NCBI RefSeq assembly: GCF_048128805.1 | Contig: NC_136008.1 | Location: 13,769,572 to 13,833,571 of the forward strand | Length of the DNA: 64,000 nucleotides | Reading direction: 5' to 3' | From: Centroberyx gerrardi | Lineage: Eukaryota; Chordata; Actinopteri; Beryciformes; Berycidae | Part shown: one piece after another, positions 47,724 through 60,000 of the stretch | Layout of the letters: every line of letters begins with the position of its first letter | How positions within the stretch are numbered: the first letter of the stretch is position 1 | The notes under the pieces: generated by a model | What the model saw: only the letters and a program-made list of their open reading frames with translations | Database searches by the model: none | What the model was told of the DNA's origin: nothing | Position numbers and translations under genes: made by a program

Positions 47724-48960
47724 CGTTTTTGCATCAGCTCCCCTACAAGAACTATTTTTAAATTTGATTTTCTTAGAAATCGCGCGCAACAGCACTAACT
47801 TTACGCACAGCTATTTTACGCACGCCTCGCTTGACGTTACTACGATAATTTAAACCAAATTTTAAAAATCTATGAATCAACAAATTTAGCAGAGTCTACT
47901 TTGTGACGTTAACCTGACTTCTAGAAACCTGAAACCCTCTGACAGTGAGACAACTTCTGGTGCGTCTTGGAGGTCATTGGCCAGTGCCCCTTCTTTCTTT
48001 CACCCTTCACATGCAGGAACAACTATCCCTGCAGCTTGAAAAGTAGCCTCTGCAGAGCGTAAACTCTAAAGAATTGGAAGTTTTTCTTTGAACTGAGTAA
48101 AGATCCCATTCCCGGAGCGTGTGATGGTGCGTCGAGTCTGTCGAGCAGGCGAAGTGATGAGATGGAGAAGAAAGTTGTGTGCGCAGAGTGTGGGATGTCG
48201 TTGGATTTGGGGAGTGGCTGTGTGGACTGGGCGGGTCGGGATCCACAACACTAAATAATCTTCTGAAAATCTTACCAAAACTCCATCAATAGCTGGCTTA
48301 AAAGTAATTTACAAAAAGCCTGACAATTAGCAAAATATGATCCAACATTTAACCATTTTGAGAAATTATTACACCCAGTTTGAAATGTCCTTTTGCTCAT
48401 GTTGCCATTAGATGTATAGACTGTAGGCCTGCACGCCTACTATAACTCAGATTGTAAAATTATACTGCAGCTTGGCCTGTAGGCTTTAATCAAATGTCAT
48501 TGTTTACAGTCACTGGCCCAACCAAAGCTGTTGACACTGGGTTGGCATGCACTGACTATAGTACAGTGCATGTAAGTATTATAACCAGTTAGTTTACTTA
48601 CATGCCTTAGAGGCTACTTGCAGAAGAGGAGGAGAGCTTTGGAGGAGAACATTGCCTCATCAGGCCCAGGGATGATGCTGAGGTTGCAGGTCTGCCAGTC
48701 GATGGGTGCTTGCACCATCTACTGGCAAATCGGAGAAACAGAAATGTGGAGGTATCAGACTATTTTCACCTTTACTCGTTAGTGCTGGAAACGGTTTGTC
48801 TATCTGGGTTATAGTTTTTTGTTTTTTTTAAATTTCAGTTGTAGTTACAGCCTGCGTCAGTTTCTTCCTTTAAGAACATATCATGGACGGATGATTAAAA
48901 ACCAGTAAAATCCTACAAGTTCCACACCATTAATGATTGACATATCAGCCCTACCAATAG
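47724..48960. other. Intergenic region between the divergent she and cgn genes
   Basis: About 1.2 kb without coding potential or clear repeat. It carries the upstream regulatory sequence for both genes by position. Confidence 0.5.
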
Positions 48961-49255
48961 TCAAAGCCGGCGTTATCTAAGGTTCCGCCCACACCGACGC
49001 GTTGAGCCAATCACGGTGTTCCCTCTGGCGGGGCTGGGCGGGTCAGTTACATCCCTGACAAAGGTAACAGGTTGCAGTAGTCACATAATGAACTTATGTT
49101 GCTGTCTTAATATGTGTATGAGTAGTTTCCCCCACTTCTTCATGTGGGTTTTGATGGATATTTAAAAAAAATATCTGAGTTATCATCCAGTGCATCGACA
49201 TAAGGGAAGCGGAGTGTCAAAGAGAAGCAGAGGGATTACTTATTTCAGAAAAAAG
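48960..49255 (+). promoter_or_regulatory. cgn promoter and non-coding first exon (candidate)
   Basis: A compact cluster of promoter elements: GTTCCGCCCACACC, GAGCCAATCACGG (CCAAT box) and GGCGGGGCTGGGCGGG (GC boxes) between 48984 and 49042. A donor-like AAAAAG|GTATGT ends a possible 5' UTR exon at 49255. The first coding exon of cgn begins at an acceptor at 54023, so an untranslated exon upstream is required or likely. Confidence 0.45.
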
Positions 49256-52168
49256 GTATGTTTTGGACTTGAGATAGCCAGACAGCTAACCTAGACAGAC
49301 AGTATTAGCCGACCTGTCAGACAGTTAGGCGCACGTACTCTTTGTGGAAGGTCTTTTTGCTACTTCGTGGCACTGGTTTTATTTTATAAGTTAGTTCTCC
49401 AATCATTTGTTTCTGTGTTGTGCTGTAGCAGCGAGGTTTTCTGTTAGCCAGTTTAGCCTGGTAGCTAACGTTAGCTGAGAGTAAACGTTAGTTGATGGTC
49501 CGCTGACCAAAGCTGCCAGCTACATCAGGATAACTTTTGAATTTGCGTGGAGCAGGTGCACATACAGTGCAGGATGTAAACACTACTGTGAGGGACATCT
49601 GCAAATGTTTATTATAAAAGTGGTTGTCAGTACTCTTGAACCTGACATGTATTCACTGGCATTTCTCAGATTTCCTACAGTGATGCTCTTCAGGTTTAGT
49701 TTGAACCAGATGAAACTGATGACGCAGGCAGGGAAGAAACTCTGCAGATTATAATTTTGTGGTCGAAGTGGGGGAAGGGCCATGGGTATTTGTCATGCAT
49801 TCAATAATTACAACTTTGAACTTGCAAAGCCATTGACCATGTCGACAGAGGTTTATGCTCAAGTGGAGTGAGCGTAGCAGAAAGTTTTGCCTGAGGGCAA
49901 TTCTCAACTCTCGGCAGAAATAAAGGTTAGTCCAATGTTTACAGGTGCAACCAGTTAAGTTACTGGAGTGTAACTGTTACAGATATGATAAAATCCGTTA
50001 AATCTCCGTCTCTCTCTCTCTCTCTCTCTCTCTCTGAACAATATTGGAGCTTACAGTCGATCTAACAAAGTAAATAGTGAATACTTAATAAGACAAAATC
50101 AATTCTGATAGTAAAATAAACAGATGAATATTACAAATTGGAAGATAACTGTGTGTGTGTGTGTGTGTGTGTGTGCGCGGGTATGCTCAAACGGGTGTGC
50201 GCGTGAAAGAGTGAGAAGGAGAGAGAAACAAGTGTGTGGAATGTGGGACAAGGGAGGGGCGCATTTATGTGCTCCTAATATGGTGCCATTTGTGTACTAT
50301 TTGGTAACACTGAAGTCTCTCTTTGTTATGCCAATGAGCTTCATTGGACGTGGAAAGAGGAATAAATGGCTGTTTGTTTGAGTGTGAAAGAGGAGCAGTG
50401 GCAAGTTTTGAGAGAGAGATTGACTGCTGGAGAGAGGGAGAGGGCCTGGTTTAAGTCAAGAATGTAATGGAGATGAATACTCAGAGGACAGAGTGACTGT
50501 CTGTCTGTGAAGGGCAGAGAAGGCAAGAACTACTGTTTTGTCCATCTCAGTTACTAACACCTTCACAAGTCTGTTTTTAGGCTATGTCTCAAAAATAAAC
50601 AGATTAATTTGGAGGAATATGCCACACAAACTGCTGTTTTATCAGTGTTGATTTTAGGCTGACATAGTCAAGCTTTGTCAGTCTTTTGAGATTGTTTATT
50701 TTGTTTTAAACAGGCCTATGTTTACGGTCAGCAAAACTGTTGTAATCTCTGAGATTAATTTTAGGTTCATTCAAATATAACATACTGCCTACGCCCAGAT
50801 ATGTCTATTAGTTCTGAGGCTAGGCCAGAGATGATCTGATCACAGGAGCCATGCTGACTCACCAAGTCAGCAGTGGCACTTTCATGACTCCACACATTGC
50901 TGTTGTGTATTTTCTCCCCACGCCCTTCCTAATCTCCTAATTACATTTTCCATTCCATCTTGGATCCTAGGAGGGAGGCAGCTTCAATTCAATTTACTGT
51001 GCGAGAATTCAATTTTAGGCCAGAGGCAGAGGGTCAGTCAGCATAACCGTAGGGTAATGTGACTGGCAACAGAGTAGAAGCTAAGAACTAAAGCTTCACC
51101 ATTGCTAAGCAGGCAATCCTAAAAAGAGGTGGCCTGTAGGTGAAGTCAAATTAAAGCAATGGGGTATGAATGATGCAAGTGTAGGGAATCTTTGACTTCC
51201 TTTATTTGGAGTGGAGTTTATTTGGACTTGCTTTATCTGGATGGGGGCAAGCCAGCAGCCTATTATAAGAATACAGAGATGCACAATGTTCTATCATGCG
51301 TACATAACAAGGAATAACATTCAGTGACATGTTGGTTGCACAGGTATAACCAAACTGATTAGAACTTATTTAATATCCTTCTTTCAGCATCGAAGAAGGA
51401 TGTTTATTTTAGAGATACGAGAGATGGGGAGAGCAATTGCCTTGGGGGTTGTGAGAAACTTAAAGGGAAGATGCTTGAGGACAGAAATTTCACAATTGAA
51501 ACAGACTTGCTGTAATCAGATAGACAGGGTAAGGGAGGGAGGGAAAGAGAAGGGGGATAGATTTAGCATTCTCAGAATTGCTGCCCTCATTTTCTGCCCC
51601 ACATCATGTGGACAATAGGATGGGTTCCCCCTCACCCCTGTCTCTCGAGGACCCGGCACTGCTTACTTCCTCCATGTCACTCTGACACTAAAATGGTGGA
51701 AGTAAATAAACTGATGAAGAGATACAGATGGACAGTTATGAAGAGAGAGAAAGAAATGTGAAATGGAGTAGATGGTGTCCAGGTCCTACTGACCGTATTG
51801 TTGCTACTTTCTGTTGTTGTTGCTGTCCATGCTTCCTGATTACAGTTATGTCTCTATAGGCCAGTCAGCTTACATATGGCATAGCCTGGTTTGATGCACA
51901 GCTCACACTCCAGAGATCACCCCAACCCAGATTAGCATTTCAGATTAAATCAATAGTCATTGTCTTCTGCGTTCCTCATATGGAGCGTCTGTGGCACCTC
52001 CCTCAGAGCATGAAGTGTTTGCTTGACCTCAGTCTGAAGACAGTGGGCTGCAGACTTCATGCCCAACTGCACAAATGCTTTGTGACAGGGTGCTTCCTCA
52101 ATGGTTCCCAAAGGGTGGAAAATCGACTAACTGTGCACTCCTGATGAGCAGATCTGTCTGTAGACACA

Positions 52169-52224
<56 letters not shown>

Positions 52225-54023
52225 TGTCCTCAAAGGTCATTCATGACATGCCACTTAGCTGTCTGCCAGCCTAGACATTTAACTGCACCTGTTCTTGCTC
52301 CAAAATAGTTTCACACAGGAACAATAGGTTAGGGGCAGCATTCACTTCCACGGTGAGTTAGTACAATGTTATCGTTCTTGGCTAACTTGGCTGGCTGTAT
52401 CTCATTCTGCTCGTCCTCAGAAACTGACAGGCAGTGTAGCTGAGCTCTCCCACTCATAAAGCCTTTTCCCTGCAGTGTAGGGTGGATCGGGTTGTTTTAG
52501 GCTGTATCGGACAGCTTCCAAGGTCCTTATGGAAATACAAAACTCTGTGTGTGTGTATGTGTGCATATGCAGGCACTCAATTGTGTGGGTGCATGTGTCT
52601 GTACGATGCAGTCAGAGTTATATTTTTGATGGTTACGTTGGAAGTCAGCCTGTGTGGGGGATGGTACTCACAGGAACAGAGCATGACTTTGTCTTTTATC
52701 ACACAGCACACTGATAAGAGAAGAGAATCTGGGTGTTATTTTTCTCTTTCGCTCCACCCTCCCTTTCTGTCTCCCAGCCCACTCTTTGTCTCTCACCTTG
52801 GAAAGAGTTGTAGAGGAAGAGAAAGGTGTGGAGCACAGAGGTCAGGAGGTGGTGTTGCACTTGGATGGTAATAGGTGGTTTGAAGTCAGCTTAATGAACC
52901 AAACAGTGTAATGACCTGGGGATGAAATCTCACAGCGTGACCAAACACAAGGAATGACCAGTAGATAGATGCAAGACCAGGAATGTTCAATACTTTATAA
53001 TTACTAATGCCTAATAACAGGATGGCAGTGACTTGCAGTTTAAGTTTCACATACATGTGATGAGTTGAAATGAGTTACGCATTTTGTGTTATCAGGGCTA
53101 TATAAAAAGGGAGTGTTAGGGAGTCAATAAAAACAAAAAGAAGAGGAATGACAGATCGAAAGAATGAAGAAGTCATGACTAGTGTAGTCACATGGCTCTT
53201 TTCTATGGTACGTCTACTCCATATTCAAACAATCACACTAGTTTTGTAGAATGGAGGAATTGTAAAACAAATGGGAAGCAGGTTGATAAGAGTATAGTAG
53301 GTTAGTCGGCCTAGTTCACTTACTAGAAGCAATGGTGATTTGGTTTGATTGGTTGGGAAAGTTACAAAAGTTGGGAATGGCTTGGTTGATCTGTGCAAGG
53401 CGAAAGTGATATGTGGGTGTGTGTTTTCAAGTTAATGACTAATGAAGTGCACTGAGGGCAAAGTCCACACAACCAGCCAAGAGCCAGAAACTAAGTGGAA
53501 CGGTGCCTAAATCTGAGTTTCTGTGTTTGTTTAAAGCAAGGCTGCATGTCTGTGTTTGTGTTTGACAATGGGTTGACTTTTCAGGGTCCCTTGATGACTA
53601 GGTATTCCTCATTCAGATTTCCTAATTTGAGGAATATTTTTAGGGAAGAACAGTTTAAATCAACTTGGCCATCAATGGTATTATAACAGACTGTGCTTTT
53701 CTATCTCCTTCCCTGTGATTTGCCAGTATCAGCAACACTTGCCTCTTTGTTATCTTAGGGTAAATAAATACAACCATTCACTTGTTGTAATTCACATAGT
53801 TGTGTACACACACATTTCCTCTTCTGTATGAGACAAAGACAACCAAGAACATTTCAATTTTGCTTACAAAGCTAATACGTTACGTACGATATCACTAGAT
53901 CTAGGCAAACATGTAGTTGTAACAGGTGGAGTCAGTTGTAGAGAACGAGCCAAAAATCTGTCATCTTACCCCATACTTGCGTTCTCCTTCTTCTCCTTCC
54001 TCTCCTCCCCACTGTGTTTGCAG
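49256..54023. other. Inferred cgn intron 1
   Basis: Non-coding. Holds a CT tract (50009-50035), a GT tract (50151-50175), a long CA tract (52172-52222) and the 14-bp palindrome AGCTAACGTTAGCT at 49463-49476. No exon of another gene is supported. Confidence 0.5.
52172..52222. repeat. CA microsatellite
   Basis: 51 bp of CA dinucleotide in cgn intron 1. Confidence 0.9.
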
Positions 54024-54024
54024 C

Positions 54025-57000
54025 ATGAGCACAACATCCTCAGGTCGGAAGACCCCGGTGGACTATGGCGTCCAGATCCGCTTCATCAATGACCTCCACG
54101 ACTCTGGCGGGGGGCAACCTGGGTCCCAGCCCAGGACCAAGACCCAGACCTCCAAATACGGGGTGGCAGTCAGGGTGCAGGGTATTGCTGGACAGCCCTA
54201 TGTGGTCCTGAAGGACGGAGGAGAGAAGGGAGACTCGTACGGGGTCCAACTCAGGACCCAATACCCCTCTGGCTACAGTAGCCTTCCCCGGAGGAGAGAG
54301 AAGGCAGAGCCAGGAGGTCAGGGGGGAGAAGTTGCGGGGGGAGGAGGGCAGGGAGGGGCACTACGCAGGGCCCAGTCCCACGGCTCACTGCTGGACAGGG
54401 AGGGAGAAGTAGGAGCAGGCACTGAGGAGTTCCAGCTGCGCAGGCCGCCAGGGGATGGGAGGTCTGGTAGCTATGGGAATCTGGATGGAGGGATAGGAGT
54501 AGGGGTGGAGAGAGAGCAGCCTCGGGGTGCAGGTGTGAGAGGGGGGGGCATGGACAGCAATATGTGGGGTGGTTCGTATCAGGCAGGGCTCAACGGGTCA
54601 CTGGGGAGAGAGAGGGGCAGTCAGTCCTTCCCTGACCCTCCTCAACAAACAGATGAGCCTCATTCCGCTCAGAGACAGACTCCTGTCAACAGACTGATCA
54701 GCCGGTTCGATGGTGGTAATACTGGAGCCCAACAGAGAGGACAGTCTTCTGCACCAGAGGACCCCAGAGATGCCTCCCCTCTCCTCACCCCTAACCCCTA
54801 CTCACCTCCTTCCTCGACTCACAGCAGCTTGGGACGAAGCCAGGTCTCTGCCACCAAGGTTACTGGCTCCGCTAATCAGTGGACTCCACCGGGGCGATAT
54901 GTCGCCGTGGAGACGCCTGCGGCCAACCAGACAGAGACACAGGTAAGAATAAAATCTTTTATAAAATCTTTTCATTTGTGGTTAGGAATTAAAATTGATT
55001 TTCAGAGAGCTCCAAACACCGCAGTGCATGCAGCACAAGTGTAGTATTCTGATCTATGTCTGAAGGTGACCCCCGACCTTTTGCTGGACCAGGGTCAGAG
55101 TTCAGAGATGAGCAGTGAGGAGGGGCAGGTCATGCAGACCATATACAGCATCCTGAGAGACGGGTATGGACCTCCATGCTATGCAAACTCTTCCTGAGAC
55201 ACTGTTACTGGCTGAGCTCCTACACGTTTTCTCCATGTAGTCATCATAATCAATCGGTAATAAATGATTAAATTACTGTAAATGATCCGTCATTTTCACC
55301 TTCCCTCAGGACCAATGAGAGTGATGCCGTCATCAAGCACAAAGTCAAGGTTATCTTTCAGAAGATTCAGAGCCTCAAGGTTTGTCCTTTTTAAAGTCTC
55401 TCAAGATGTGGAGGGCTTGCCCTTCCATGGTTCCATACATCTGATAAAGAAAACGTGTGAGCAAATTATGTCTTTCCTTTGCCTTTTTCTTCACCAGCCC
55501 AGAGAGATCCCCAGGGAAGAGTGGATGAGAGAGAAGAGGGAGCTTGAGAGAAAGATGGCTGAGCTACAGACCGCCCTGCAGGTGGAAAGGAGGGTGAGTA
55601 CCGATAACAAGTTCAGTAATAATACTAAAATCATACTTTTCCAATAGTTTTCTCTGTTGAATGACAGCAGACTTCATTATTAAATAGAGTAAATCTGCGT
55701 AATGTTTATACGTGCCCCTGCTTTTCTCGATAACATCAGACTGTACTCAGTTGATTTCCGCTCTAAAAATGCTCAAAATCTAGTAGAAAACATGAGCTAA
55801 ACGTATATATATAAGTTTGTTGTTTTATGCTTTTCTTTTCCTTCTGACGCCGCAACATCCATATCACTGCGAAAAATAGGTGTCATTTTGCAATACCCAA
55901 CCCCAGTGGTGTAAAGGGCAGAGAAGAATAACTTGTGGAGGATGTATTTTAGAGCTTTTAACATTTGGGTTTTGGAGCCTTGGGTGTCTCACTGTCATGA
56001 ACTGAATTCAGCTGGCTGATTGGAGCCGGCTGCCTCAAGAAGAGGGCGACATTCAGAAACCAACCTGCTGCTTTCACTGGGCTCTAATTACATGGAGCTG
56101 GTCCAGCACCACACACACACACACACACACACACAAACACCGGCCAAGTCCCCTAAAAATTAGAGCAGCAACCACCAAGTGAAGGAAATAGCTGTTGGTT
56201 TGTTGTAGTTATGATACTGTCCTCTTAAGCGTTTTACTTCTTTTCTAACCAATTGTTCTGTAATCTGACCAAGGGGACTGGGGGTTCCTTTAAGTGTACT
56301 TCAGATTAATCCTCAAATTAATCCTTAAAGCCCTCTGGCCTGGTCAGAGGTTCACACACACACACACACACACACTAATCTAACTTCAATAATGACTCAT
56401 TATATGTTGGTTTAAGGAAGTTGGGCAGGTCTTAAACTCTAATAGCCCTTAAGAACTTAATCCCCTATGTATATATCGATCTATGGACAAATGCAAGCCT
56501 ACTTTAACATTTCCCCAAAGCCCATCGGTTATGTCACCAGAACCACCAAATGTCTTATGTTTCACTGCTCTCATTTATTCTTCATGTGTGCTTGTGCATA
56601 GGACACCGGTGGCAAGTCAGATCCTGCTCTGAAAGCTGAGCTGGAGTCGTGTCTGGATGAAAACCTGCAGCTCCAGGAGATGCTGGACTGGAAGAAGAAG
56701 GAATTACACCAAACACAGTCTGAGTGAGGATTCGGAAGCACTGATACACACACACACACACAGGAAATAAGGAAGGGGCATATTTTAGGGGTGTTGTACC
56801 GTGGTCTACAAGTCATTCCAATGATAGCCACATACTCGTTACAATTTCGTAAAATTTAGACCCTCCCAACAAGCAGTTACTGAAACCTATTTACTAACTA
56901 GTGTGTTGTAGTTGCTTGAATAAAGAGCATCATTCAGTAGTGTCCTGTTCAGTGTCCTTTTGTCCTCCCAGGCTGACTCAGCTGCGTATGGATAGGGAGA

Positions 57001-60000
57001 ATGCAGAGGCACGGGCCAGAGAGATGGAGGACCAGCTGGCCGAGCTTCAGGATGAACTGAGGAGAGAGAATGGCAACAAGACGGTACCACACACACCAAG
57101 CGTCCTCACAGAGAAACACACAGATACACAGAGTGAAATTATCTCACCCCATTGGCAGATTTTTTTCACTTGTTTTAAGAAAAATAAGACTCAATACTAG
57201 AGTAAATTACTTCAGATGGCTATTACAGTGTAGCATTTGAAAAGCTGAAATAAACTTCAGAAACCAACCGCAAAGTTAGAAAGCAGGAATACCTCCAACA
57301 TTTCTTTTTGGAAAAGTTGTATTGAGTTTCGCTAACATCAGCAATAACGCACAAAGGCAGACTAAGACTTTGAAAGCATTATGTTAATATATTCCCTGTG
57401 TCTGTAGGACCTGATGTCTCGTCAGGCGGAGCTGTCTGAGGTATGCCAACTGAAACAGAAGCTGGAGGAGACGCTGAGGCAGAGAGAGAGGGAGCTGACG
57501 GCTCTGAAGGGAGCTCTGAAGGAAGAGGTGGCCACACATGACAAAGAGATAGAGACGCTCCGAGAGCAGTACAGCACCGACATGGAGAGGCTGAGGAGCA
57601 GCATGGAGCAGGTGTCTCAGGTACACGCACGCACAGTTTCACACCTAACCTTCAGCTACATTTCACATGAAAAGGATTTTTAGTGTGAGGCAAAGTCAGT
57701 TCGCAGCAACAGCCAGATCCCTTGAGCAATACACTGTACTGTTACCTGCCAATTCTAATGACCTCTAGGTGGAGTGGTGTATCTTGACTTTTAAATTGTA
57801 GGGATGAAATGGTAGGGATGAAAATTATCTCCACTATCTTTTCAATTGTGCTCTCTCCCACTTTAGTCTCAGGCAGGTATCGAGGCAGAGCGGTTGCGTG
57901 TGAACGCCTCGGTTCGTTCCCTACAGCAGCAGTTGGAAGACTGCAGAGACGAGAGCAGCCACTGGATGGAGCAGTTCCACACCACCAGGGACGAACTCCG
58001 TACCACCAAACAGGAGTGAGTCATATTGTTCAAGAAACGTATTTATCATTGCTTACCTTGCCTATATGGACTTTACACCACCACCCTCTTTGAATCATTC
58101 CTCTTTTCACCTGTTGCACTATTAACGTGTATCCACCTCTTCTCTTTCATCCTACCTGGTCAATGTTTCTCCCCCTCTCTCTGTCAGAGAGCCATCCAGC
58201 AGCCCTGAAACACCGTGAGAGTCACTAATTGAACTGCATTTGTGTTTAGATATGTAGACTTATAGATGTGGCTAGTTGTGCTAACGACTGTCTGACTGTA
58301 GTGTTCAAGACCATCCATCACTTAACACACCTAATGTTTGAACACTTCATGTGAAGCAGGAACATGATGGTACGGAGGCGTGGTGTGCATGGTCTTATAG
58401 TTCTGTGTGTTAAGCATTTTGTTTTATTGTAGGCTTCTTGTCTCTGAATATGTCTGACTGTAATGCGGTAACAAGAGATTGAAGAGTTATAATTCAGAAA
58501 ATAAATTGCTTATTGCTTATTAAATTGCTTTGACTATATCAAAGCAAATTAAGCACACTTGTGATTAAACTAAACTACTTTTGAGTAGTTCAGACAATCA
58601 AGTAGTGATATACATGCTACCATTTGTTCAGATCAATTGCATGTGCACATTTTTCAGACTGCTGCAAGCTCGTCTGGACAAAGAGGAATTTGAGGAGGAG
58701 TTGAAGGAGCTCCAGGAGCGAGTGAGCACCATGAAACAGCAGATACCAGACCCCAGCCACACACAAACTCTCAACAAGGTGCAGTAAATTACACAGATAA
58801 GCACCGTCAATGTTTCTCCCCCTCTCTCTGTCAGAGAGCCATCCAGCAGCCCTGAAACACCGTGAGAGTCACTAATTGAACTGCATTTTTGTTTAGATAT
58901 GTAGACGTGCACATGCACTTAGACACACACATACACACACACACCTACATGCTCACTGATACACACATAAATGGCCCTACCTGCCAGCAGTCTTGTGTGA
59001 TGCAGTAATTTGACCGTCAAGTTGTTTATATTTCTGTTCAGGAGCTCCAGCGTTCCCATGCTGACCTGCAGAAGGCCCAGTCTGAGGTGGAGAAGCAGAG
59101 GACAGATTTTGATAAGAAGGTCATGGAGGTCATCTCCTTAAAAAAAGCTCACCAGGAGCAGGAGGCGGAGCTTAAGTATGAGATTGACAGGCTTAAAGAC
59201 CAGTTGCAGAGAGCGAAAGATGACTTTGCCAAGGCACAGGAGAAAAACAAACAGGTTAGTTTCATCTCACACTGAGGGGCTTGAACATTGGGAGTATTTG
59301 TACATTAAAAATCAGCACTGTATTATATTTTCTGTCTCTATCCTTCCTTTGTCTTCCTGCCTATAGCTCCCAAACCCAGCCGTCATCTCAGAGCTGGAGC
59401 AGAAGCTTGGTGAGGCACTTAAAGAAGCGAGCAGTCTCAGAGAGAAACTCTCATTGGCTGAGGATGATCTAGAGACCAGTAAAACGCGTCTGAGCAGAAC
59501 TCAGACGGAGCTAAACTCTCTCCAAGACGCCCAGCTGGAGCAGGACGAGGCTAACACACGTCTCAGAGAGAAACTCTCACGCTTAGAGGTGAGGTCTCAC
59601 ACTTATACACCACAGTATGTCAGATGCCGTATTAATCCCAGTGTGTTAAATAATCTCAAAGCCGGAGACATGTTTGAGCAGATCTGGACACTCCCTGTGA
59701 TTCTCTAGGCCCAGCTGCAGACCAATGCCACAGAGAGCTCAGAGGCAGAGCTCACCCTCCACACTGAGGTGAGAGGGCTGAGGTCTGAGCTGGACGAGGC
59801 CAAGAGAAGAGCCTCCCGCCTGGGCCAGGAGCAGCGGGAGCTCAGCCTGCGTCTGGAGGACAGGGAGAAAGAGAAGGAGACACTCGCACAGACCCACAAC
59901 CAGCTGGAAGAGATCAAACGACAGCAGGAGAGAGCGCTGGAGAAACTCAACAAGGAGGTAAGAAGGAGAGATCCTTCTTTTTACTTTTTTCATACTGCCA

